From Anastatus disparis (lineage: Eukaryota > Arthropoda > Insecta > Hymenoptera > Eupelmidae): DNA of 64,000 nt. Numbering within the stretch: position 1 is the stretch's first letter; each line of letters opens with the position of its first letter. Positions 1-11,315 of the stretch are shown here, one piece after another. A program made the translations under genes and the position numbers. Under the pieces are notes generated by a model, which searched no databases, was not told the DNA's origin, and saw only the letters and a list, made by a program, of their open reading frames with translations. The stretch is from positions 10,062,001-10,126,000 of the forward strand of contig JAFFSR010000229.1 of NCBI GenBank assembly GCA_017163975.1, written 5' to 3'.

Positions 1-1327
1 AACTGGTTAAATAAATAACATTTTCTTTCAAAATTTCTTTTTAAAAATTTTAAAAATGCTCTAAAATTAAAACTACGCTATGAAAATCAATTTTTGGAAA
101 TTTCCTTCTTTTGGCAGTCGCAAATAATTTCCTGTAATTTTTAGAACAAATCTATCGAGTACTTTACGAAGAATAAAAAAAATAAGAAAAGAAGAATCAA
201 AATTTTTTTTTAAATCTTTAAAATTCTCTAAAATTGTAACCACTCTAAGAAAATTAGTTTCCAAAAGCTAATTTTTTTTCAGACAATAGCGAATTAATTG
301 TATGAAAATTTTGGAGAAAATTTATAGTATGGTTAACGCAAAAAGAAAATAAATGAAAAATAAAAATTTTTTTGAAAATTTTCAAAGTGTTCTAAAATTA
401 AAACTGCGCTGAGAAAATTAGTATTCCAAAGCTTGTTTTATTCAGATAGTAGCGAATTAATTGCATACAAATTTTGGAGCAAATCAATCGAATGGTTTTC
501 GTAAAATAAAAAAATTAAAAATAAAAATTTTTTAAAAAATTTTAAAATGCTCTAAAGTTAAAAGTGCGCTAAGAAAATTAGTTTACAAAATTTTTAATAA
601 TTTTGGCAGTCGAAATAAAGTTTCATACAAATTTTCGAACAAATTCTTCGAGTAGTTTACGTAAAATACAAAAAAATGAAAATCGAAATTTTTTAAAAAT
701 TCTTAAAATGATTCTAAAAAAAAAACTGCGCTAAGAAAACCAATTCCCAATAGCTTCCGCACCAGTTCATCAAAAAATTGAATTGTATGGAAAATTTGAA
801 GTAAATCCATCGAGTAGTTTTTAAGATTTTATTGGCTTAATAAATAGAAACATTTTTTTCAAAAATTTCAAAATGCTCTAAAATTAAAACTGAGCTAAGA
901 AAATCAGTTTTTAAAAATTTATTTTATCCGGGTAATCAGAAATAAATTCCATGCAAATTTTGAAGCAAATTCATCGAGTAGTAAACAAAAAAAAAAAAAA
1001 ACGAAAAATCGAATTTTTTTTTATTTTTTAAAAAAACTTTAAAATGAAAACTACGGTGGAAGAACCAAATTATCAATAGCTTCCCAGCAAGTTAATCACA
1101 AAACTAAATTCCATGCAAAATTAGAAGCAAATCCATCGAGTAGTTCTCGAGATACAGCTTACTAACTGAATTCATACATCCACACACACACACACACACA
1201 CACATACATACAGACATTTTCTGAAACCACTTTTTTCGACTCACTGAGTTCAAATATGTACAAATTAATGAAAAAATAGAAAAAAATTTTTTTTACCGAT
1301 ACAATGCTTTCTCTATGAGAAAGCAAA
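1..1327 (-). mobile_element. Left inverted copy of the 165-bp-monomer element (truncated by window edge)
   Basis: This is a near-identical reverse complement of 2363 to about 3703, including the ACTTTTTTCGACTCACTGAG stretch, a CA microsatellite and the terminal GCTTTCTC...GAGAAAGC palindrome near 1308-1325. The arm continues past base 1. I see no protein-coding frame in it. The few differences seen are mainly in A-runs, which points to recent transposition or recent duplication with inversion. Confidence 0.85.
1180..1204. repeat. (CA)n microsatellite in the left element copy
   Basis: About twelve CA units followed by TACATACAGACATT. The mirror copy is the (GT)n at 2485-2510 in the right element, so the microsatellite belongs to the element. 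Confidence 0.9.
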
Positions 1328-1328
1328 A

Positions 1329-1391
1329 ATAATGAAACTCAAAGAGCTCTATGAGAAAGCATTCCGCCAAAGCACTTGGCAGCGTTTTTTA
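1329..1391 (+). repeat. 63-bp direct repeat of the right element's 3' end
   Basis: The stretch from AATGAAACTC through GCCAAAGCACTTGGCAGCG and a T-run is repeated base for base at 4486-4544. It lies directly beside the outer end of the left inverted copy, just before exon 4 of gene A. It looks like the 3' end of another, otherwise missing, plus-strand copy. Confidence 0.7.
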
Positions 1392-1420
1392 TATTGACAA
1401 ACAATAATAATTATGTACAG

Positions 1421-4400
1421 CGTCTACATTTCTGGCACGCATAAATAATAATGTAGACCCATGTGACAATTTTTATCAATTTGCTTGTGGCAAATTTCTT
1501 ACTGAATTTCCGACTCATGAACCTGTGTTACTTGAAACATTCTTTCAAGAATCTAGTAGACTTCATGAACAATTAAAAGATCTTATTGAGAATGGAATCC
1601 AAGAAAACGATCCTCAATCTTTTAAGAAAATGAAATTGTTTTATGAAATGTGTATGGACGAAGGTAATATTTTTATTTCAATAATTATTCAATTAACTTA
1701 TTAATCTCATTCACTTATTTTTTAAAATTATTTTAGAACAAATCGAGAAAAATGCTAATAAAGAATATTTGGAATTAATAAATAAATTGGGTGGCTGGCC
1801 TATTTTACTCAAGGATTTGTGGAATGAATCAAGCTTTGATTGGCTAGAGACATTATATAAATTTAAAGAGGCTGATTTGCCATATGATTTCTTTTTTGCT
1901 CTTGGGTATGGAATTGATATAAGAAATAATAGCAGAAGGTGTATCCATGTAAGTTATAGTGCTTTTAAAATTAAATATATAGTTATTGCTAACAAAATTA
2001 TCAATACTTTAAATGTAACTTACTAAATAAAATTGCGATTTCACTTGTTTACACTTTTAACTTTTTAAAATAAATAAATAAATTAACGGTAATTATAATT
2101 ATTGGTAGTGATTTATACAATATCTTTTTTATAGTTTGATCAACCACCTTTCGGTATAGAGGCATCACTTTTAGCAGAGGGTTTGGATAATTTTGCAGTG
2201 TATTCTTACCGATGGTCCATGGTTCATACTACTGGAATATTTGGCGCTGTACCATATGAAATTCTAAAAGAACTCTCCGAATCATTCAATTTGGAAATTG
2301 AATTGGCCAAGGTATTTCTATTAATGTTCACATTATTAAGATGTAGTAAAAGCATATAGTATTGCTTTCTCATAGAGAAAGCATTGTATCGGTAAAAAAA
2401 ATTTTTTTCTATTTTTTCATTAATTTGTACATATTTGAACTCAGTGAGTCGAAAAAAGTGGTTTCCAGAAAATGTCTGTATGTATGTGTGTGTGTGTGTG
2501 TGTGTGTGTGGATGTATGAATTCAGTTAGTAAGCTGTATCTCGAGAACTACTCGATGGATTTGCTTCTAATTTTGCATGGAATTTAGTTTTGTGATTAAC
2601 TTGCTGGGAAGCTATTGATAATTTGGTTCTTCCACCGTAGTTTTCATTTTAAAGTTTTTTTAAAAAATAAAAAAAAAATTCGATTTTTCGTTTTTTGGTT
2701 TTTTTTTGTTTACTACTCGATGAATTTGCTTCAAAATTTGCATGGAATTTATTTCTGATTGCCCGGATAAAATAAATTTTTAAAAACTGATTTTCTTAGC
2801 TCAGTTTTAATTTTAGAGCATTTTGAAATTTTTGAAAAAAATGTTTCTATTTATTAAGCCAATAAAATCTTAAAAACTACTCGATGGATTTACTTCAAAT
2901 TTTCCATACAATTCAATTTTTTGATGAACTGGTGCGGAAGCTATTGGGAATTGGTTTTCTTAGCGCAGTTTTTTTTTTAGAATCATTTTAAGAATTTTTA
3001 AAAAATTTCGATTTTTCATTTTTTTTGTATTTTACGTAAACTACTCGAAGAATTTGTTCGAAAATTTGTATGGAACTTTATTTCGACTGCCAAAATTATT
3101 ATAAAATTTTGTAAACTAATTTTCTTAGCGCACTTTTAATTTTAGAGCATTTTTAAAATTTTTAAAAATTTTTATTTTTAATTTTTTTTTATTTTACGAA
3201 AACCATTCGATTGATTTGCTCCAAAATTTGTATGCAATTAATTCGCTACTATCTGAAGAAAACAAGCTTTGGAATACTAATTTTCTCAGCGCAGTTTTAA
3301 TTTTAGAACACTTTGAAAATTTTCAAAAAAATTTTTATTTTTCATTTATTTTCTTTTTTGCGTTAACCATACTATAAATTTTCTCCAAAATTTTCATACA
3401 ATTAATTCGCTATTATCTGAAAAAAATTAGCTTTTGGAAACTAATTTTCTTAGAGTGGTTACAATTTTAGAGAATTTTAAAGATTTAAAAAAAAATTTTG
3501 ATTCTTCTTTTCTTATTTTTTTTTATTCTTCGTAAAGTACTCGATAGATTTGTTCTAAAAATTACAGGGAAATTATTTGCGACTGCCAAAAGAAGGGAAA
3601 TTTTCAAAAATTGATTTTCATAGCGTAGTTTTAATTTTAGAGCATTTTTAAAATTTTTAAAAAGAAATTTTGAAAAGAAAATGTTATTTATTTAACCAGT
3701 TAGATCTCGAAAATTACTCTATGGATTTGCTTCAAATTTTGTATACCATCTATGTTTTTGTATAACTAGGCGGGAAGCTATAGAAAATTTGTATTCATAG
3801 TGTATTTTTTTTATTATAGAGCCATTTTAAGAATTTGAAAAAATTTTAGATTTTTAATTTTTTTTTTTGTATTTTACGTAAGTTAATTGATGAGTTTGCT
3901 TTGAGATTTCCATGGGAGTAATTTGCATCTGCCAAAAGAAGGATAACTTTTATAAACCGATCTTTTTAGCGTAGTTTTCTTTTTTAGAAAATTTTAAAAA
4001 TTTTCTTAAAAAATTTTCATATTTCAGTATTTTTCCATTTTACGTAAAGTACTTGATAGAATTACTTTAAAATTTGTATACAAGTTATTTGCTACTGTCT
4101 TTATAAACCAAGTTTTAAATAAATAATTTTATTAGCGTAGCTTTTTGATCACTTCTTTTGTTTTCTGAGTTACTCTTGAAAATTTATAATAGTACTACTG
4201 AATTTAATTACCGTTACTAAAATTGACTACTTGGATTTACCAAGCTTAGTCGTGATAAAAAGATATCCACAAGATAACAAAAATAATAAATTCGAACCTA
4301 TGTATAAGGCTAGCTAAAGTCAACAAAATTAAACACTTTAAAAGCTAACATTTAACCCAAACAAAATGTTGAAAAGGCAATCAACTAGCATATATATTCA

Positions 4401-7400
4401 AAATTTATAAAGTACAAAATGAATAAATATTAATGATGGACAATTTTTTTATATTAAAATCACATTTAAATAAATATAAAAAAATAATGAAACTCAAAGA
4501 GCTCTATGAGAAAGCATTCCGCCAAAGCACTTGGCAGCGTTTTTTTCGATACAAGGATCCTATGAGTCATTTTCTGGCACGGCGAGGTTAAGCGCTCGTG
4601 AGTAGCGAGAGCGCTTACGCCGTGCTGGGAAATGACACATATACTGTTAAAAAAAATATTAAATTTAATATAAAATATGAAATCAGCTTCCGATCCGTGT
4701 TATTAATTTTAAAAATTAATTCTTAAAATTAATAATTTTACCTTAATTTTACCAGAAAATTGCATAAAAATTAATAATTTTATCGTAATTTTAAGAATTA
4801 ATTTTTAAAATTAATAACACGGATCGGAAGCTGGTTTCATATTTTACATTAAATTTAATATTTTTTTAACAGTGTAGGACACGCGTATTGAACACTATTT
4901 TCTAGTACGTGTGTGATAAATCCGCCACACTAAATCTATACCCCTAGAAAGCAATACTAAACAAAAACTACGCACTCCACGAATAATAATTCAAATAAAA
5001 AAACGAAATCTATGTATCTGTAAAACTAGGCATTCCCCAAACGATAAATCGAAAAAAAAGAAACCAAAACAATTTCAAAAATATACTTGGAACGTGAAAT
5101 TATATCAAATAATTATTAATACAATATACACAAACTGAAAAACTTGCTAGTTATTTAGAAACACACACATACACACACACACACATATTAGTTATATACC
5201 CAACTTGGGCGTACGAAGGATTTATATGAGCGAGACTAATGTTTTTGGCTTGAGCAGTAGTCGGTCGAGGGCTTTAGCCCGAGACTGACTGCTGTTCAAG
5301 CTATAAAACATTAGTCGAGATCATATGTATCCTTCGTTAGCCCAAGTTGGGTAGATGATTTTATGTTATCGTAGGTCGTATGAGGAACTATAAAAAGATT
5401 AAATACAAATAAAAAAACATTATAATAAAATATAAATTTTCAGACTATTTAATTGAAGAATTTGAAATTCTATTTATTTGAAGAATGCGCGCAAAGAACT
5501 GAGCGGTGCCGGTATACTTCTGCCTATGCGACAGAGAGAGCCGACGACGAATTACGGAAACGACCGAACGACGCCGACGGAGAACTATAGCTTACTTTTA
5601 ACTGCCCTCTTCTTTATCTGTCTTTGTCTTACTTGTAGCAGCGCGCTGACTCTACTACCCTTCTAAAAACATATTTTAGTGTTTTGCTCCGAACGTTCTT
5701 CAACAAGACTGTAGAATATTTCCCAATACACTTCAATATAGTGTGGCGTATGCAATAATATTCCATACCATGAAGTATTTTAAAGTCGTATACTCCATTG
5801 TATGATGTATTGCTAATTGAATATACTTTAGCTACGAGCAGGGCGGTATAACACCCCAATACCCATTTAGCTAGCTCCACGGGTATTCTACCGAATACGA
5901 TATACTATAACATAAATATATTTATGTTATAGTATGTCGTATTCGGTAGAATACCCATGGAGCTAGCTAAATGGGTATTGGGGTGTCATACCGCCCTGCT
6001 CGTAACTATAGTATATTCAGTTAACAATACACTATACAATGGAGTATACAACTTTAAAATACTTTATAGTATGGAATATTATTGCATACGCCACACTATA
6101 TTGAAGTATATTGGAAAATATTCTACAGTCTTGTTGAAGAACGTTCGGAGCAAAATACTAAAATATGTTTTTAGAAGGGTAGTAGAGTCAGCACGCTGCT
6201 TCAAGTAGTCAAACCTTCTCCGCTCTGCTATAGTAAGACAAAGACAGATAAAGAAGAGTGCAGTTAAAAGTAAGCTATAGTTCTCCGTCAGCGTCGTTCG
6301 ATCGTTTCCGTAATTCGTCGTCGACTCTCTCTGTCGCATAGGCAGAAGTATACCGGCACCGCTCAGTTCTTTGCTCGCATGAGAATTCTTCAAATAAATA
6401 ATCTGAAATTTTATATTTTATCGTAATGTTTTTTATTTGTATTTAATCTTTTTCTAGCCCCTCATACGACCTACGATAACATAAAATCATCTACCCAACT
6501 TGGGCTAACGAAGGATACATATGACCTCGACTAATATTTTATAGCTTGAACAGCAGTCAGTCTCGGGCTAAAGCCCTCGACCGACTACTGCTCAAGCCAA
6601 AAACATTAGTCTCGCCCATGTAAATCCTTTGTATGCCCAAGTTGGGTATATAACTAATATATTAATTGGGTATATAACTAATATATAGTATATTTCTTTT
6701 TCACACAAACGAAGCATTTCTTAGGCTTAATCTATTTTTTCTTATAAATTAAAAAAAAAGTTTTTCCTACTAAAATCTTATAGATTATGATTTATAATAA
6801 ATAATGATCAGAAATTACGCCCTGATCAGAAACTACGTCCTTTACGGTACTTCTGTTAAATTCATACTGCTGCGAAAGTGATACAACACGTGTTTTATAA
6901 TTTTGTATTGTCATTAATTAATTTATGGTTTAATTTTCATAAAATAAACTACGTATTTGGAAACTGGAGTGCTTGATTGAGAAGATTCAAAGCAATTGTG
7001 AACTACTATTTTCTTCAAATAATCATAGATAAAACTAACCTCAAAAATTCTTGTATACGAGTTTCTGTTTTTTAAAACAGTTTAAGGGGAGGGTACAGGT
7101 GAAATCTTGATTTAGAGGTGAATGAGGCAGCAGTTAAAATACTACTAGTCCAACAGTTTTTAATATTTCGTGCTGAAAATTTTTTTATAGTTTCTTTAAA
7201 TGGTTTTGAACAACATCACGCATGGATTATGTTGTAGGTGCTATGAGTCAAAAATTAAAAATGAAAAACGTCATTTTTTATTGAAAAACAAGATTTCACC
7301 TGTACCCCCCTTAAATATACTACTTTGCGAATGCCCCGCAGAAACTGCGTATCGCTCCGCAATTCTTGCTTGAATCACAGTGCTTGCGTCAGTTACTCTG

Positions 7401-10400
7401 AAACTGCCCAACTATTATGCTATTACAACCTAACTTTTTTTCCCTGTAGATTGACATTTTGTAATGAGTATAGTTGCTGTCGAAGCACGAGTCATTTTGT
7501 TTCGCTAACCTACGTTCAATATGATTGCTTTTTGACATATTGAACGAAACATAGTAGGATCAGTGATGCCATATTAATTTCTCCTGAGACATATTGAGTC
7601 TCAATATGTCTCAGGAGGACATACAAATCTATAAGAAGACATAAATATATTTATGTCCTTGTAGGCTGTATTCGTGTCAGTATATAAAGAGCATGCTAAA
7701 CTTGTATTGGCATTGCATATGTCTCAGACGTCCCCCTCGACTATTTACAAGATTTATATGTCCTCCTGAAACATATTGAGACTTAATATGTCTCAAGAGA
7801 AATCAATATAGCATTACCGATGCTATTATGTTTCGTTCAATACGTCAAAGAGCAATCATATTGAATAGAGGTTAATGAAAAAAAAATGACTCGCGCTTCG
7901 ACAGCAGCTATACTCATTACAAAATGTCAATCTAAGAAACAAATGAAAAAATCAATAGAACTAAAATTAAATTTTAAAATTATTGGAAAAAAGATTAATA
8001 TTTTCAACTAATAAGTTATACTTCCTCATACGGCCTACTTCGGACATAAAATCATCTATGTCCTTTGCCCGTTTATTCAGGTGGAATCTGAATCTCGAAC
8101 AATGTTTGCCGCTTGAGCAGAAATCTACCTCGGATGTGCTTCGCGCGCCCTCGGCAATTTCAGCTCAAGCGACAAATATTGTTCTCGATTCATATTCCAC
8201 CTGAATACGGCCAAAGGACATGTATAACTATTATGTCGTCGTAGGCCAAATTCGGCTCAATATCTATAGACCCAAATAAATTTGTATTGACATCGCGTAC
8301 GTCTTGGCTCGTCTCTCAACTATGTTCAAATGTTTCTATACGCTTTCAGTGACGTATAGAAGCTTTCCATACGAACCCGAAGTCGTATGGATTATATATG
8401 TGTTTAGGCTAGTCAACTTAGGTAGACCGTATGACGCAAGCGCGCAATGGACCGGTAGTATATATACTAGCTAAGATATTTACGATCTATGAATTATTTT
8501 ATTTTATCATGTTTTTGTTACTTTTTATATTCATCAACTTTTTATATTTTACCAAAAGCTCTATCTTCATCTTTATGAAAATAATTATAAACAAACTTTA
8601 TGTTTTGTATAGCAATATAATATGTCTGCTTTTTTAATGATAATAAAAATTCAAATACATTGCGGTCGCAGAGGGGTTAATTTAATTTTTCACATAATAT
8701 TATCAACGTATGCATATGTGTGTGAATCTATACAGAATAACGAGATAATACGATTATTTTGAAATATATGGATTTTAATTTTATTAATGTTTTTAATTTT
8801 AATGTTTAGATTTCTCAAATATGGAATAAAGAAGGGGATATAAACAAAATGTACAATGCTATGACCTTTAAAGAATTTGAGACTAATTATCCAGGCATAC
8901 CATATTTCACTTACGTAAAGAAAATGCTATCGCCGCATGTACATATTGACTTCAACGATATTGTAATAGTACATAATCCTACATATTTTTCGAAATTGGC
9001 TGATTTATTGTCCACGGTACCTAAACGTACCCAAGCGAATTACCTATTTTGGCGTCAAACGGTTGCAACAGCAGAGGTATTAGGGAAAGGTATAAGTCGT
9101 TTTATACCGGAACAAAGAACTATGGATTACAATATTGACGAAACGAATTTAAATTTGAAAAAATGTTTATATCTTACTCGTGATATGTTCATACATGCTA
9201 TATCTGCACTTTATATTAAAAGATATTTTGATAAGGAAACTAAACAAAGTGCAATTGAAATGACAGATAATATTCGTGAAAGCTTCAAAAAAATGATTTC
9301 TGAGGTAGGTATACTTATTGATGTTAGGTTTTATTTATAAATTTTATAAAAAAAATATAGTGTTAAAAATCCTCATTATTTTTTAAGGTAACCTGGATGG
9401 ATAAAACAACGAAACAACGAGCCTTAGAAAAATTTGCTAATACCAAACCTAATCTCGCATACCCAGATGAATTACTTGACGAAAAAAAATTAGATAAATT
9501 GTATGCACCATTAAAATTATACCCTGAAAGCTTTTTAAAGACTTATATTAGTTTGCTCAATTATAGCTTAGCTTTAACTTTTGAACGTTTGAGTAAACCT
9601 ATCAATGAAACTAATTGGCTTGATCATTCCACAGTTACCATGATCAATGCATATTATAATCCTACTGAAAATAGTATAAGTTAGTATTTTTGTTTATAAC
9701 ACAAAAGATAACACTTAAAAATCTTAAGTAATTATTATTTTATTCAATTTGTAGATATCCCCGCAGCTATTTTACAGGGCCAATTCTTCAATAAAGACTA
9801 TCCAAAATATATGAATTATGCCGGTATAGGATCAATTGTAGGTCATGAAATTGCCCACGGCTTTGATATCCGTGGAAGTTTATTTGACAAGAACGGAAAT
9901 TTGATAGATTGGTGGGATCCTGAAACCAAGAAGAGATATTTGGAAAGAGCTCAGTGCATCGTTGATCAATACAATAACTACACTATTGAAGAAATTGGTA
10001 TTCATGTAATTACAAATTTTTTCATAACTATACTTAAAATATCTAAATGATATCAATGAATGCAATTTTTAAGTTATAAAAAAATTGGTTTACTTTATAG
10101 TTAGATGGTTACAAAACTCAAAGAGAAAACATTGCGGATAATGGTGGTCTCAAGGAAGCTTACTATGCTTACAAAGCATTTGAAAATGAAAATGGTGTTG
10201 AACCACATTTGCCAGGGCTGGAATCTTATTCTTCAAGGCAAATGTTTTGGTTATCCAATGCTAATATGTGGTGTATGAAATATCAACCAGAAATTCTTAA
10301 ACATATAGTCCTTACCGTTTCGCATACACCTAATGAATTCCGGATTATTGGTACTATGTCAAATTTACCAGAATTTTCTAAAGACTTTAATTGTCCCCTC

Positions 10401-10442
10401 GGATCTCCAATGAATCCTGAGAAAAAATGTACAGTTTGGTAA
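1421..10442 (+). CDS. Gene A: neprilysin-like M13 zinc metallopeptidase, 5' exons outside window
   Basis: A zinc endopeptidase of family M13, whose members cut small peptides outside the cell. Exons read from the sequence: 1421-1663, 1737-1948, 2135-2311, 8810-9304, 9388-9679, 9755-10005 and 10101-10442 (TAA). All borders are GT/AG and all frames stay open, giving 669 residues. Visible marks: VDPCDNFYQFACGKF near the start, NAYY substrate-binding motif, VGHEIAHGFD with zinc ligands HExxH, ENIADNGG with the third zinc ligand Glu and its Asp partner, SHTPNEFR with the catalytic His and Arg, and C-terminal [10 protein letters not shown]. Oddities: HEIAH replaces HEMTH of genes B and C, FDIRG replaces FDDQG, and a Cys shared by B and C (DPQCF/DPECF) is Ser. 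Exon 4 is two codons shorter than in B and C. Intron 6 is 6.5 kb and full of repeats. Leader exons must lie left of the window or have been lost; activity is likely but unproven. Confidence 0.9.
2363..4518 (+). mobile_element. Right copy of the 165-bp-monomer element, with terminal inverted repeats
   Basis: It begins with TTGCTTTCTCATAGAG and ends near 4516 with CTCTATGAGAAAGC, the reverse complement of the start, so it has terminal inverted repeats of about 14 bases. Inside are a GT microsatellite and a ladder of degenerate monomers. No coding capacity is visible, so it would be non-autonomous. It sits in intron 6 of gene A. The real termini may lie slightly outside: the bases that follow the 3' inverted repeat are also found at 1351-1390. 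Confidence 0.75.
2551..4220 (+). repeat. Degenerate tandem array, monomer about 165 bp, at least ten units
   Basis: The word CTCGATGGATTTGCTTC or a recognisable variant recurs at 2551, 2716, 2880, 3044, 3206, 3372, 3540, 3718, 3886 and 4052, giving steps of 162-178 bases. Each unit also carries a TTTTCTTAGCGCAGTTTTAA-like word and an AGAGCATTTT-like word, and ends in T/A runs. The left inverted copy shows the same ladder in reverse. The units are well diverged from one another, so the array is old although the two element copies are nearly identical. Confidence 0.75.
4565..4637. repeat. Hairpin with GC-rich centre
   Basis: GTCATTTTCTGGCACGGCG at the left pairs with CGCCGTGCTGGGAAATGAC at the right, and inside these AAGCGCTC pairs with GAGCGCTT around a short loop. 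It stands out as a CG-rich island in AT-rich intron DNA, immediately after the repeat element. Confidence 0.75.
4641..4876. mobile_element. Fold-back MITE with TACTGTTAAAAA ends
   Basis: Both halves are reverse complements: ATACTGTTAAAAAAAATATT at the left answers AATATTTTTTTAACAGTGTA at the right. The inner arms carry GCTTCCGATCCGTGTTATTA and its complement. The right end CAGTGTA suggests a Tc1/mariner-type MITE with TA target preference, similar to 25851-26092. No coding frame. Confidence 0.7.
5188..6658. mobile_element. Giant fold-back element (about 1.47 kb) in intron 6 of gene A
   Basis: The left half is the reverse complement of the right half around a centre near 5920 (ATAAATATATTTAT). 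The ends carry the palindrome CCCAACTTGGG, and each arm contains a secondary hairpin with GGTCGAGGGCTTTAGCCCGA-like sequence (about 5205-5350 and 6480-6640). Each arm keeps an 83-codon frame starting MELAKWVLGC (5629-5880 minus and 5957-6208 plus) that differs at 12 of 83 residues, and an opposing frame containing LSGAGILLPMRQRE (5478-5666 plus and 6079-6393 minus). I recognise no protein family. The frames may be real, or mere leftovers of recently shared ancestry. Confidence 0.8.
7082..7314. mobile_element. TTAA-flanked MITE with GGGTACAGGTGAAATC ends
   Basis: Left TTAAGGGGAGGGTACAGGTG pairs with right CACCTGTACCCCCCTTAA, and the pairing continues through GAAATCTTG/CAAGATTTC. TTAA at both ends fits the target duplication of piggyBac-type elements. 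Length is 233 bp, with no coding frame. Confidence 0.7.
7447..7935. mobile_element. Fold-back element of about 490 bp
   Basis: AGATTGACATTTTGTAATGAG at the left is answered by CTCATTACAAAATGTCAATCT at the right. The arms include smaller internal palindromes such as GAGACATATTGAGTCTCAAT. The centre near 7690 is unpaired. The arms differ at scattered positions, so it is older than the large fold-back to its left. Confidence 0.7.
8024..8250. repeat. Hairpin element with GC-rich centre, related to the giant fold-back
   Basis: TTCAGGTGGAAT pairs with ATTCCACCTGAA, and TTGAGC pairs with GCTCAA, around a CG-rich core near 8130-8155. Its left edge CCTCATACGGCCTAC followed by CATAAAATCATCTA matches 6463-6495 in the giant fold-back, so the two share ancestry or parts. 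Confidence 0.65.
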
Positions 10443-10496
10443 ATCAAAAGAGATTTAAATTATGTAATTGTAAAAATATTTAGGTTTTTTGTATAA

Positions 10497-10502
10497 ATAA
10501 AT
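10497..10502 (+). terminator. Polyadenylation signal, gene A
   Basis: AATAAA lies 55 bases after the stop codon, with a second AATAAA-like word about 15 bases further on. Confidence 0.6.
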
Positions 10503-11315
10503 AATATTTTTGCAAATAAATTGTAAATGAAGTATATAAATCTATTCAAATATGAAGATAAATAGGTTTTTATTAAACTTTATTCATTTACCTAAATTTA
10601 AATCCGAGTTAAGGGAGTATTTAATCAGAATATTTTTCATACTCTTATTATTTTTACTCTAATGTTAAAATTAATATAAATCTCCAAATATCTAAATTTT
10701 TATATAAATAATAGATAAATTTTTATTGAATGCTCCAGAATCCAAACACTAAGTTCCTTTATTACTTTACATATATCATATGAAAATAAATAATTGATAA
10801 TAAAAATCTTATTTTTATCCTATTTTATACAAACTAATTTAATATTGATATTGAAATGAGTAAACTATACAAATATTTTATTATTGTTAACCACAGAAAA
10901 TTCATGTTGATAATCAAAATATAAAAATTTACATTTTCTAATAAATATTTATACTATTTCATTTTATAAATAGCTGTATAATAAGTACAGAATAATATTA
11001 AAATTAAGTGTAGTAATATCTCACTTTTTCATATACATGAAAAAATTTATATATTGAATCAGAAATTATATGAAATAAATGAAAAACTTGTACTTCAGTT
11101 TTAAAAAAACAGAAAAATTTTCACGAAGAATGCACATGCAACTTTTCTTTTAATTTTTATGTAAGAACTTTGAACTAGACATAATTGAAACTGATTTCCA
11201 TAGCAAATTAAAATAAAATAACTTTATTTCTGATATTTATTTATTGCGAATAAACCGTATACGTGTCTTTCCATTTTGACAGATATTTGATATTATTTAA
11301 AAAAAAGCTTCACGG

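Larger units (their letters stand above)
2312..8809 (+). other. Intron 6 of gene A, expanded by repeats
   Basis: This intron is 448 bases in gene B (counted 16815-17171 as 357 when borders are used) or shorter in its core, and 592 bases in gene C, but 6.5 kb here. The excess is the element at 2363-4518 and the series of fold-backs up to 8250. From 8250 to 8809 there is only AT-rich DNA with one short palindromic patch near 8340-8395. Donor GTATTT and acceptor TTTAG are intact, so the gene may still be spliced across it. Confidence 0.7.

Noticed and set aside
1421..2311. Exons 4-6 of gene A as a stranded pseudogene fragment between inverted repeats
   Set aside because: Frames are open, splice sites intact and phases match exons 7-10 downstream, so they fit one gene with an expanded intron.
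5478..6393. Protein-coding genes in the giant fold-back
   Set aside because: The frames exist in mirror image in both arms, opposite frames overlap, and no family is recognised. Kept only as an observation.
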